In this document: positions 32,344-39,897 of the stretch, one piece after another | Layout of the letters: the number at the start of each line of letters is the position of its first letter | Numbering within the stretch: position 1 is the first letter of the stretch | Assembly (NCBI RefSeq): GCF_037055355.1 | Contig: NZ_CP146350.1 | Span: forward strand, 2,627,001 to 2,691,000 | DNA length: 64,000 nt | Reading direction: 5' to 3' | Source of the DNA: Streptomyces sp. DG1A-41 | Lineage (GTDB): Bacteria > Actinomycetota > Actinomycetes > Streptomycetales > Streptomycetaceae | Notes under the pieces: generated by a model | Told to the model about the DNA's origin: nothing | Seen by the model: the letters and a program-made list of their open reading frames with translations, nothing else | The model's database searches: none | Position numbers and translations under genes: made by a program

Positions 32344-33159
32344 TCAACGTTTCAGGGCGACACCGCCGTACTGGTGCACCTCCGCGGGGAGATCCAGGGC
32401 GGCTGCGTCGGGGCGCCAGCGCGAGCAGGACGTCACGCCCGGTTCGAGCAGTTCCAGGCCGTCGAAGTAGCGGGCGATCTGCTCGGGGCTGCGCAGGATG
32501 TACGGGATCGAGCCGCCGTCGTTGTACTGCTGGATGGCCCGGACGTAGTCCTCGCTGGTGTCGGTGCTGTCGTACTGGACGAGGTAGCTGCCGGAGGGCA
32601 GGGCGTCCACCAGTTGCCGCACGATCGAGCGTGCCTCGTCGTGGTCCTCGATGTGGCCCAGGATGCCCATCAGCATGAGGGCGACGGGCTGGTCGAAGTC
32701 CAGCGTCCTGCCGGCCTCCCGGATGATCGTGCTCGGCTCGCGCAGGTCGGCGTCGACGTAGTTGGTGACGCCTTCCTGGGTACTGGTGAGCAGCGCGCGG
32801 GCGTGGGCCAGCACGAGCGGGTCGTTGTCGACGTAGACGATCCGGCTGTCCGGGGCCACCCGCTGGGCGATCTGGTGGGTGTTGTCCACGTTGGGCAGCC
32901 CGGTGCCGATGTCCAGGAACTGGCGGATGCCCTCCTCGGCGGCGAGGTGGCGGACGGCGCGGGCGAGGAAGTAGCGGGCGGCGCGGGCTCCGGTCTCGAT
33001 CCCCGGGAAGATCTCCCGGAACGCGTCACCGGCCACACGGTCGACTTCGTAGTTGTCCTTCCCGCCCAGCCAGTAGTTCCAGATCCGGGCCGAGTGCGGC
33101 ACGGAGGTGTCGATCTTGGGGAGCGGCTCCTGCCCGGAGTTCCCCACCTGATCAGTCAT
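32344..33159 (-). CDS. SAM-dependent methyltransferase, Methyltransf_19 (DUF574)
   Basis: A 271-aa member of a family greatly expanded in Streptomyces and often next to XRE/DUF5753 regulators, as here. SARIWNYWLGGKDNYEVDR is the family opening, RQFLDIGTGLPN is the SAM-binding motif I, and RIVYVDNDPLVLAHA follows. The C-terminus (SCSRWRPDAAAL then YGGVALKR) is intact. The substrate is not known for the family. Confidence 0.9.
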   Translation of the reverse strand: MTDQVGNSGQEPLPKIDTSVPHSARIWNYWLGGKDNYEVDRVAGDAFREIFPGIETGARAARYFLARAVRHLAAEEGIRQFLDIGTGLPNVDNTHQIAQRVAPDSRIVYVDNDPLVLAHARALLTSTQEGVTNYVDADLREPSTIIREAGRTLDFDQPVALMLMGILGHIEDHDEARSIVRQLVDALPSGSYLVQYDSTDTSEDYVRAIQQYNDGGSIPYILRSPEQIARYFDGLELLEPGVTSCSRWRPDAAALDLPAEVHQYGGVALKR

Positions 33160-33204
33160 GGACGCTCCTGCGTGTGGTCGTGGAGGCCCACGTTAGCTTG
33201 GGTG

Positions 33205-33882
33205 TCAGCGTGTTTGCCTCTGAGACAGGATCAACTCCTCGGCAGCGCCCAGCAGTTCCCGTTCCGCCCGGCTCATCGTCGGGTTGGCGGACCGGCGCCG
33301 CAGGGCCTCCGTCAGGGCGGGCCGGGTGAGGGGGGACGCGTCGGCGAGGAGGGCGGTCAGCATGGTGCGGGCCGGGGCTGAGAGGGCATCGTCGGCGACG
33401 GCGGCCTGGGCGAGGATCACGGCGGACGCCGCCCAGTCCAGAGCAGGGTCTCCCTCCTCCGTGTCCGACCAGTCGATGACGCGGGGACCGTCGGACGTGA
33501 GGATCACGTTCTCCGGGTGCAGATCCAGGTGCAGGACGCGGACCGCCGGGTCGGCGGAGCGCAGGGCGGGGACGGTGTGGAGGTGGCGCAGCAGCCGGGC
33601 GAGGATCGAGCCCGCCTCCGTCACGTCCAGCGTGCCCGCCAGGCAGGCCTGGAGCATGGTCGGGCCGGAGAGCCGTTCCATCACCAGGTCCGTGCGCGAG
33701 CCGGACGGGCGGACCCGGGGCACCGGGTAGCCGTGGGCGTGCACGTGCTCCATCACCGCGCCCTCACCCGCCGCGTCTCCCCCGCCCTCCCGCTCACGCC
33801 GCAGCACCCACGCCTCGTCGAGCTCGTACACATCGGCGCGGCGGCCCGAGCCGAGCAGTCTTCCCGGTGGTGTCGTCGGCAT
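33205..33882 (-). CDS. Aminoglycoside-phosphotransferase-fold kinase
   Basis: A 225-aa small-molecule kinase of the APH/choline-kinase fold. It has a short N-lobe (GSGRRADVYELDEAWVLRRE), the catalytic loop VLHLDLHPENVILT and the metal-binding VIDWSDTEEGDPALDWA. At 225 aa it is shorter than typical APH enzymes because the C-lobe is reduced. Substrate unknown; there is no evidence that it confers resistance. Confidence 0.85.
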   Translation of the reverse strand: MPTTPPGRLLGSGRRADVYELDEAWVLRREREGGGDAAGEGAVMEHVHAHGYPVPRVRPSGSRTDLVMERLSGPTMLQACLAGTLDVTEAGSILARLLRHLHTVPALRSADPAVRVLHLDLHPENVILTSDGPRVIDWSDTEEGDPALDWAASAVILAQAAVADDALSAPARTMLTALLADASPLTRPALTEALRRRSANPTMSRAERELLGAAEELILSQRQTR

Positions 33883-33949
33883 GGGCCGAAGCTATCCCGG
33901 CCCACCCGGGGCCCTCAGCCTGTTTTGAACGTGCGGGTACAGTTGGGCA

Positions 33950-34110
33950 GGTCGTCATCACGCCCGTACGGGGGAAAGCCGGTGCGATTCCGGCGCTGAC
34001 CCTTCCCCAAGTTTCTCGACTTCGCTCGAACAGGGGAGACCCCTATCGTGAACCGCCCGTCCGCCGAGGCGGTGAGCCGGATCGCCCCGAACGGTTCGTG
34101 ACCGGCTCAC
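33950..34110 (+). ncRNA. Cobalamin riboswitch with an inserted palindromic repeat
   Basis: The conserved core GGGGGAAAGCCGGTGCGATTCCGGC begins near 33970, and a B12-box-like segment (GAGCCGGATCGCCCCGAACGG) lies at 34074-34094. Together they identify an adenosylcobalamin-type riboswitch. Between them, 34005-34048 is a copy of the Streptomyces palindromic repeat, in place of the usual short peripheral arm. The remaining leader up to 34219 can form a G/C-rich sequestering hairpin (GAGCCGCCGGGGG with CCCCGTGCTGCCCGGCTC). It controls the six-cistron B12 transport operon. Confidence 0.8.
34005..34048. repeat. Streptomyces palindromic repeat inside cobalamin riboswitch
   Basis: The unit runs CTTCCCCAAG, a CGACTTCGCTCGAAC core, then AGGGGAGACCCCT. 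It is the same architecture as 10371-10419. It occupies a peripheral position between the two conserved halves of the riboswitch. Confidence 0.65.
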
Positions 34111-34218
34111 GTGCCCGGCAGGTCGCCGGTGCACGGCACCGTCGAGGTATACGGAGCCGAGCCGCCGGGGGTGCCCCGTGCTGCCCGGCTCCCCCACAGG
34201 GAGAGGCACCCGCCGATC

Positions 34219-35436
34219 ATGAACGTCAGCCGCAGCGCCGCGGTCCTGGCCGCCGTCGCCGTGATGGGGGCCGCCACACCGGCCGCGGCCGATCCGTCCC
34301 CTTCCCCCTCCCAGGCGTTCCCCTCCGCCCTGTACGGCGGCAAGGACCCCGAGTTCGACGGCGTCTGGCGCCAGTCGCTCGCCCTGCTCGCGCAGGACAC
34401 GGTGGGGGTGAAGCCCGCTGCGAAGTCCGTGGAGTGGCTGGTGCGCCAGCAGTGCGCGGACGGTTCTTTCGCCCCGTACCGCGCCGACCCCACCACCGCG
34501 TGCGACGCCAAGACCATGCTCGACACCAACGCCACGGCCGCCGCCGTCCAGGCCCTCACCGCGCTCGGCGGGCACGACGCCGTAACCGGCAAGGCCGTCG
34601 CCTGGCTGAAGTCCGTGCAGAACAAGGACGGCGGCTGGGGTTATTCACCCGGCGGCGCCAGCGACACCAACTCGACGTCCGTCGTCATCGGCGCGCTGAC
34701 CGCCGTCGGCGAGAAGCCGGAACGGGTCGAGAAGGGCGGCAAGTCGCCCTACGACGCGCTGCTGAAGCTGGCCCTCGGCTGTGACGGCGACGGCGCGGGT
34801 GCCTTCGCGTTCCAGCCGGACGAGAAGGGCAAGCCGGTCGCCAACGCGGACGCCACGGCGGCGGGCGTGCTGGGCGCACTGGGCAAGGGCATGGTGGTGA
34901 AGCCGGGCGAGAAGACCAAGGCCACCAGAAGCGAACCCTGCGAGGACCCGAACACGCCGGAGCAGGCGGCGGCCAACGGAGCCGCCTACCTCACCAAGGC
35001 TCTCGCCAAGGACGGCCACCTCAGCTCGGCCCTCGCGGGCTCGGACCCCCAGCCCGACTACGGCAACACCGCCGACGCGGTCGTCGCGCTCGCCGCGCAG
35101 GGCGACACCGGCCAGGCGGAGAAGTCCCTGCGCTGGCTGGCGAAGAACTCCGCGACCTGGGCCGCCCAGAACGGTCCCGCCGCCTACGCCCAGCTGATCT
35201 TCGCCGCCCATGCGACCGGCACGAACCCGCGCGACGTCGGCGGCGCCGACCTGGTGAAGCGGCTGAACGCGACGGGCCCGGCCCCGCAGACCGCCGAGAA
35301 GACCCAAGCGGCGGAAGAGAAGGGTGACTCGGACTCGGACCTCTTCGGCGTCTGGTGGTACGTCGGTGTCTGCCTCGTCGCCGGTGTGGGCATCGGCTTC
35401 CTCTTCAGCGGCCGCAGGAACAGGCAGCAGCTGTGA
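34219..35436 (+). CDS. Secreted, membrane-anchored alpha/alpha-toroid protein of the B12 operon
   Basis: A 405-aa protein: signal peptide (residues 1-25, AVLAAVAVMGAATPAAADP), an extracellular helical-repeat domain (about 40-350), an acidic spacer and a C-terminal membrane helix (WWYVGVCLVAGVGIGFLF) with basic stop-transfer residues. Repeats show QQCADGSFAPY, DTNATAAAVQALTAL, NKDGGWGYSPGG, DTNSTSVVIGAL and YGNTADAVVALAA, the (alpha/alpha)6 pattern shared by prenyltransferase-like proteins and the N-domain of transcobalamin and intrinsic factor. Four cysteines could form two disulfides. Under a cobalamin riboswitch and coupled to an ECF importer, a B12-capture role is the best inference; direct homology is not proven. 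Confidence 0.82.
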   Translation: MNVSRSAAVLAAVAVMGAATPAAADPSPSPSQAFPSALYGGKDPEFDGVWRQSLALLAQDTVGVKPAAKSVEWLVRQQCADGSFAPYRADPTTACDAKTMLDTNATAAAVQALTALGGHDAVTGKAVAWLKSVQNKDGGWGYSPGGASDTNSTSVVIGALTAVGEKPERVEKGGKSPYDALLKLALGCDGDGAGAFAFQPDEKGKPVANADATAAGVLGALGKGMVVKPGEKTKATRSEPCEDPNTPEQAAANGAAYLTKALAKDGHLSSALAGSDPQPDYGNTADAVVALAAQGDTGQAEKSLRWLAKNSATWAAQNGPAAYAQLIFAAHATGTNPRDVGGADLVKRLNATGPAPQTAEKTQAAEEKGDSDSDLFGVWWYVGVCLVAGVGIGFLFSGRRNRQQL

Positions 35437-36062
35437 TCCGCCGGGCCGTTCTCCTTCTCCTGGCCTCGTTCCTGCTGTGCTCGGGAGCGGGCCAGGCGGC
35501 CCAGGCCGCCGGCTACCGGTACTGGTCGTTCTGGGACCGCGACGGCGACCGCTGGGTCTACGCCACCCAGGGCCCGTCCACGACCCGCCCCTCGGACGGC
35601 GACGTCCAGGGCTTCCGCTTCGCGGTCAGCGAGGACTCCGCCGACGCGGCCCGCCCGCGCGGCAAGGCCGACTTCAGGACCATCTGTGCCGACACACCCG
35701 AGCAGGACGGCAACAAGCGAGTGGCCCTGGTCCTCGACTTCGGCACGACGACGGACGCCCCGCCCGGCGAGACCCCGCCCACTCCCCGAACGGCCTGCGC
35801 CCGGGTCTCCCCCGAGGCGACAACGGCAGACGCCCTGGCGACGGTGGCCAAGCCGTTGCGCTACGACACGAACGCCCTCCTGTGCGCCGTCTCGGGCTAC
35901 CCGGAGAAGGGTTGCGGAGAGCAGGTGGCGAAGAAGCGGAAGCCCTCCGCGCAGAAGAAGGACACCTCGGACGAGGGCCCGTCCCTGGGGCTGATGGCGG
36001 GAATCGCCGCGGTGGCGGTGCTGGCCGCAGCAGCGATCTGGCAGGTACGCCGACGTGGGTAG
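35433..36062 (+). CDS. SCO2322-family surface protein of the B12 operon
   Basis: A 209-aa protein: signal peptide (residues 1-26), an extracellular domain with the family opening YRYWSFWDRDGDRWVYATQG, four cysteines, and a C-terminal membrane helix (GLMAGIAAVAVLAAAAIW) followed by Arg residues. GTG start overlapping the toroid-gene stop (GTGA). The domain is compact and beta-rich, so with the preceding toroid protein it could reproduce, as two chains, the alpha plus beta architecture of intrinsic factor (inference). It is always expected with the same operon in Streptomyces, which supports a joint role on the cell surface. Confidence 0.82.
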   Translation: MIRRAVLLLLASFLLCSGAGQAAQAAGYRYWSFWDRDGDRWVYATQGPSTTRPSDGDVQGFRFAVSEDSADAARPRGKADFRTICADTPEQDGNKRVALVLDFGTTTDAPPGETPPTPRTACARVSPEATTADALATVAKPLRYDTNALLCAVSGYPEKGCGEQVAKKRKPSAQKKDTSDEGPSLGLMAGIAAVAVLAAAAIWQVRRRG

Positions 36063-37212
36063 CCGCACCCAGCCTGCGGGCAGTCGTGCTGCTGGGGCGG
36101 CGCCCGTCCCACAGAAGGGCGGCACCCCGCAGCACCGGGTTGCGCAGCCCACTGCCCTGCACCCCGGCGCCTGGTGGCTCTGGGCACTAGCCCTCGGCAC
36201 CGCGGCCACCCGCACCGCCAACCCCCTCCTCCTCACCCTCCTCATCACGGTCTCCGCCTACGTCGTAGCCACCCGCCGCCCCGACACCCCCTGGTCCCGC
36301 TCCTACGGCGCCTTCGTCAAGCTTGCCCTCGCGGTCCTGCTCATCCGCCTCCTCTTCGCCACGATCCTCGGCTCCCCCATCCCCGGCACGCACACCCTCC
36401 TCACCCTCCCCGAAATCGGCCTCCCCGCCTGGGCCCAGGGCATCCGCCTCGGCGGCGAGGTCACCGCCGAGGCCCTCACCTTCGCCCTGTACGACGGCCT
36501 GAAACTGGCCGCCCTGCTCATCTGCGTCGGCGCAGCGAACGCCCTCGCGAACCCCTCCCGCCTGCTCAAGTCCCTCCCGGGCGCCCTGTACGAGATGGGC
36601 GTCGCGGTCGTCGTAGCCCTCACCTTCGCGCCCCACCTCATCGCGGACGTCCAGCGCCTCCGCGCCGCCCGCCGCCTGCGCGGCCGCCCGGACAAGGGAG
36701 TCCGGGGCCTGCTGTACGTGGGCCTGCCGGTCCTGGAGGGCGCGCTGGAGCGCTCCGTGTCGCTCGCCGCCGCGATGGACGCCCGCGGCTACGGCCGTAC
36801 CGCCCAGGTCCCCGCCGCCGTCCGCCGCACCACCACCGCCCTCACCCTCGGCGGTCTGCTCGGCGTGTGCGCCGGAACGTACGGTCTGCTCACCGCCGAG
36901 GGCGCCACCTACGGCATCCCGGTACTCCTCATCGGCCTCGCCGCCGCCCTCGCGGGTCTCCGGCTCGGCGGACGGCGCTCGCTACGCACCCGCTACCGCC
37001 CCGACCGCTGGGACGTGCGCGCCTGGCTGGTCGTCGCCTCCGGCGTGGCGGTCGCCGCGCTCCTCACGCTCGCCGCGGCCCGGGACCCCGCGGCCCTGCA
37101 CCCCGGCGTGGTGCCGCTCGTGGCCCCCACGCTCCCGCTCTGGCCCGCGGCGGCGGTCCTCCTCGGCCTGCTGCCCGCGTTCGTCGCCCCCGACCCCAAG
37201 GAGCCGTCGTGA
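36055..37212 (+). CDS. ECF transporter T component
   Basis: A 385-aa EcfT/CbiQ-type transmembrane coupling protein. Helices run through about residues 40-370. The cytoplasmic coupling motifs are visible as AARRLRGRP and AAMDARGYGR, which dock on the ATPases. It has more helices after the coupling region than the usual EcfT (C-terminal extension from about 255 to 370). GTG start overlaps the previous gene by eight bases, and its stop overlaps the ATPase start (GTGA). Confidence 0.9.
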   Translation: MGSRTQPAGSRAAGAAPVPQKGGTPQHRVAQPTALHPGAWWLWALALGTAATRTANPLLLTLLITVSAYVVATRRPDTPWSRSYGAFVKLALAVLLIRLLFATILGSPIPGTHTLLTLPEIGLPAWAQGIRLGGEVTAEALTFALYDGLKLAALLICVGAANALANPSRLLKSLPGALYEMGVAVVVALTFAPHLIADVQRLRAARRLRGRPDKGVRGLLYVGLPVLEGALERSVSLAAAMDARGYGRTAQVPAAVRRTTTALTLGGLLGVCAGTYGLLTAEGATYGIPVLLIGLAAALAGLRLGGRRSLRTRYRPDRWDVRAWLVVASGVAVAALLTLAAARDPAALHPGVVPLVAPTLPLWPAAAVLLGLLPAFVAPDPKEPS

Positions 37213-38858
37213 TCCGCTTCGAGGACGTGTCCGTGACGTACGACGGGGCCGCCGAACCCACCGTCCAGGGCATCGACTTCGAGGTCCCGGAGGGTGAACT
37301 GGTCCTTCTGGCCGGGCCGTCCGGTGTCGGCAAGTCCACCGTCCTGGGCGCGGTCAGCGGGCTGGTCCCGCACTTCACCGGCGGCACCCTGCGCGGCAGG
37401 GTCACGGTCGCCGGCCGCGACACCCGCGCCCACAAGCCGCGCGAACTCGCCCACATCGTCGGCACGGTGGGCCAGGACCCCCTCTCCCACTTCGTCACCG
37501 ACACCGTCGAGGACGAACTCGCCTACGGCATGGAGTCGCTGGGCCTCGCCCCGGACGTGATGCGACGCCGCGTCGAGGAGACGCTCGACCTGCTCGGCCT
37601 GGCCGGCCTGCGCCACCGCCCGATCGCCACGCTCTCCGGCGGCCAGCAGCAGCGCGTCGCGATCGGCTCGGTCCTCACCCCGCACCCGAGCGTCCTCGTC
37701 CTGGACGAGCCGACCTCCGCGCTCGACCCGGCCGCCGCCGAGGAGGTCCTGGCGGTCCTCCAGCGGCTCGTGCACGACCTCGGCACGACGGTCCTCATGG
37801 CCGAACACCGCCTGGAGCGCGTCATCCAGTACGCCGACCGGGTCGTCCTGCTGCCGAGCCCGGGGGCGGCCCCCGTGCTGGGCCCGCCGGCCGAGGTGAT
37901 GGCCGTCTCCCCGGTGCATCCGCCGGTGGTGGCCCTGGGCCGCCTGGCGGGCTGGACACCCCTGCCGATGACGGTCCGCGACGCCAGGCGCAGGGCAGCA
38001 GATCTGAGGCAACAGCTGGAAGACGCCCCTGAGGGGCGCGGGGAACTGCGCGACAAGCCCCCCACAACCCGCACCCGCGAACCCTCCGAACCACCCACCC
38101 CGGCAGGCGCACTCCGCTCCCTCTCGGTCACCCGCGCCCGCATCCAGGCCCTCCGCCACATCGACCTCACCATCACCCCCGGCGAGACCATCGCCCTCAT
38201 GGGCCGCAACGGCGCCGGAAAGTCCACCCTCCTCGGCTCCCTGGTCGGCCTCGTCACACCCACCTCGGGATCCGTCCGGGTCGGGGACGCAGTCCCCCAC
38301 CGCACCGCACCGAAGCACCTCGTACGCAAAGTCGGTCTCGTGCCGCAGGAACCCCGCGACCTGCTCTACGCCGACACCGTCGCCGCCGAGTGCGCGGCGG
38401 CAGACGAGGACGCGGACGCCGAACCGGGCACGTGCCGGGCCCTGGTCTGCGAACTGCTGCCCGGCGTCACCGACGACACCCACCCCCGGGACCTCTCGGA
38501 GGGGCAGCGGCTCGCTCTCGCCCTGGCCGTGGTGCTGACCGCCCGGCCTGCGCTGCTCCTGCTGGACGAGCCGACGCGCGGCCTGGACTACGCGGCGAAG
38601 GCCCGTCTGGTCGGTGTGCTGCGGGCTCTGGCCGCCGAGGGGCACGCCATCGTGCTGGCCACGCACGACGTGGAGCTGGCCGCCGAGATCGCGCACCGGG
38701 TGGTGCTGCTCGCCGACGGCGAGGTGATCGCCGACGGCCCGACGGCGGACGTCGTGGTCTCGTCCCCCTCCTTCGCCCCGCAGGTCACCAAGATCCTGGC
38801 CCCGCAGCAGTGGCTCACGGTCGCCCAGGTCCGCGCGGCCCTCCGCGGGACCGGCTGA
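37209..38858 (+). CDS. Fused double ATP-binding subunit of ECF transporter (EcfA-EcfA)
   Basis: A 549-aa protein with two ABC ATPase domains in one chain. Domain 1 (residues 1-230): Walker A GPSGVGKST, Q-loop, signature LSGGQQQRVA, Walker B VLVLDEP. Domain 2 (about 300-545): GRNGAGKST, signature LSEGQRLALA (the second Gly replaced by Glu) and LLLLDEPTRG. The linker contains a Streptomyces GGGGAACTGCGCGAC repeat translated as GRGELRDKPP. Such a fusion replaces separate EcfA1 and EcfA2. It energises uptake through EcfT and the S component next to it. Confidence 0.92.
   Translation: MIRFEDVSVTYDGAAEPTVQGIDFEVPEGELVLLAGPSGVGKSTVLGAVSGLVPHFTGGTLRGRVTVAGRDTRAHKPRELAHIVGTVGQDPLSHFVTDTVEDELAYGMESLGLAPDVMRRRVEETLDLLGLAGLRHRPIATLSGGQQQRVAIGSVLTPHPSVLVLDEPTSALDPAAAEEVLAVLQRLVHDLGTTVLMAEHRLERVIQYADRVVLLPSPGAAPVLGPPAEVMAVSPVHPPVVALGRLAGWTPLPMTVRDARRRAADLRQQLEDAPEGRGELRDKPPTTRTREPSEPPTPAGALRSLSVTRARIQALRHIDLTITPGETIALMGRNGAGKSTLLGSLVGLVTPTSGSVRVGDAVPHRTAPKHLVRKVGLVPQEPRDLLYADTVAAECAAADEDADAEPGTCRALVCELLPGVTDDTHPRDLSEGQRLALALAVVLTARPALLLLDEPTRGLDYAAKARLVGVLRALAAEGHAIVLATHDVELAAEIAHRVVLLADGEVIADGPTADVVVSSPSFAPQVTKILAPQQWLTVAQVRAALRGTG
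38033..38080. repeat. Streptomyces GGGGAACTGCGCGAC repeat in ABC linker
   Basis: CCCCTGAGGGGCGCGGGGAA followed by CTGCGCGACAAGCCCCCCAC is a sequence I know to be scattered through Streptomyces chromosomes, usually between genes. Here it is inside the coding sequence, in frame, exactly between the two ATPase domains. Confidence 0.6.
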
Positions 38859-39694
38859 TGGACACCCGGAGCAACCCCCAGAGGCAGGCCCGGGCCGTCC
38901 GCCTCGGCCCCCGCTCCGTCGCCGCCCTGGCCCTCGTCAGCGCCGTGGGCGTGGTCGGCTTCGGCTGGCCGTTCCTGACCCCGCCCACCTCGCGGCTCAG
39001 CGCCCACGCGCAGGACGCGCCCTGGCTCTTCGCGGGCCTGCTGGTACTGCTCGTGGCGGTGGTGGCCGCGGCGATCTCGGAGTCCGGGCTCGGCCCGAAG
39101 GCGGTCGCGATGCTCGGCGTGCTGGCCGCGACGGGGGCGGCCCTGCGGCCGATCGGCGCCGGTACCGCCGGGATCGAGCCGATGTTCTTCCTGATGGTGC
39201 TGAGCGGGCGGGTCCTCGGCCCGGGGTTCGGGTTCGTCCTCGGCTCGGTGACGATGTTCGCGTCCGCGCTGCTCACGGGTGGGGTGGGCCCGTGGCTGCC
39301 GTTCCAGATGCTGGCGATGGGCTGGTTCGCGATGGGCGCGGGCCTGCTGCCGGGCCCAGACCGGCTGCGCGGACGGGCGGAGCTCGCGCTGCTCGCGGTC
39401 TACGGCTTCCTCGCCGCGTTCGCCTACGGCACGGTCATGAACCTGGCCGGCTGGCCCTTCATGAGCGCCCTCGCCTCCGGCGTCGCCTTCGACCCGCACG
39501 CGGCGGTCGCCACCAACCTGGCCCGTTTTCTCGCGTACTGCCTGGCCACCTCGCTGGGCTGGGACCTGGGCCGGGCCGTCGTCACGGTCGTCCTGACGCT
39601 CACGCTCGGTCCCGCGGTCCTCCGGGCACTGCGCCGCGCCACCCGCCGGGCGGCCTTCGAGACGCCGGTCACGTTCGACGCGCCCCGGACGTGA
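38858..39694 (+). CDS. ECF transporter S component (probable cobalamin)
   Basis: A 278-aa membrane protein with six or seven helices and the S-component layout (LGPRSVAALALVSAVGVVGF, then RPIGAGTAGIEPMFFLMVLSG, then GFVLGSVTMFASALLTGGVGPW). S components bind the vitamin and topple in the membrane during transport. The riboswitch makes cobalamin (or a cobalt precursor) the probable substrate; no CbiM/CbiN cobalt proteins are present, which favours the whole vitamin. Starts on ATGA at the ATPase stop. Last gene of the operon. Confidence 0.88.
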   Translation: MDTRSNPQRQARAVRLGPRSVAALALVSAVGVVGFGWPFLTPPTSRLSAHAQDAPWLFAGLLVLLVAVVAAAISESGLGPKAVAMLGVLAATGAALRPIGAGTAGIEPMFFLMVLSGRVLGPGFGFVLGSVTMFASALLTGGVGPWLPFQMLAMGWFAMGAGLLPGPDRLRGRAELALLAVYGFLAAFAYGTVMNLAGWPFMSALASGVAFDPHAAVATNLARFLAYCLATSLGWDLGRAVVTVVLTLTLGPAVLRALRRATRRAAFETPVTFDAPRT

Positions 39695-39808
39695 GGCCCC
39701 CCACATGACCCACGTCACGTACGAAGCGGGGCCGTAGGGCCAGCCCCCGCTCACAGGGCGGACCCTTCCCGCTTGTGCGGCCAGTCCTAGTACGAGGGGT
39801 CTTTGCGG

Positions 39809-39826
39809 GCAGGGGTCGAGCCCTGC
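39809..39826. terminator. Terminator between B12 operon and cyp125
   Basis: GCAGGG and CCCTGC form a stem around GTCGAG. A second larger dyad (GGCGGCCCC with GGGGCCGTCGCC) follows at about 39843-39872. The two converging genes end on either side. Confidence 0.5.
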
Positions 39827-39897
39827 TTCTGTGGACGACCAGGCGGCGGCCCCCTGATCCCCGGGGCCGTCGCCTTCTCCCTGCCCGGCCCGCTACA

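Noticed and set aside
39806..39840. tRNA-like GGGGTCGAGCCC segment
   Set aside because: It lacks the T-arm TTC, an acceptor stem and an anticodon arm; it works better as a terminator hairpin.
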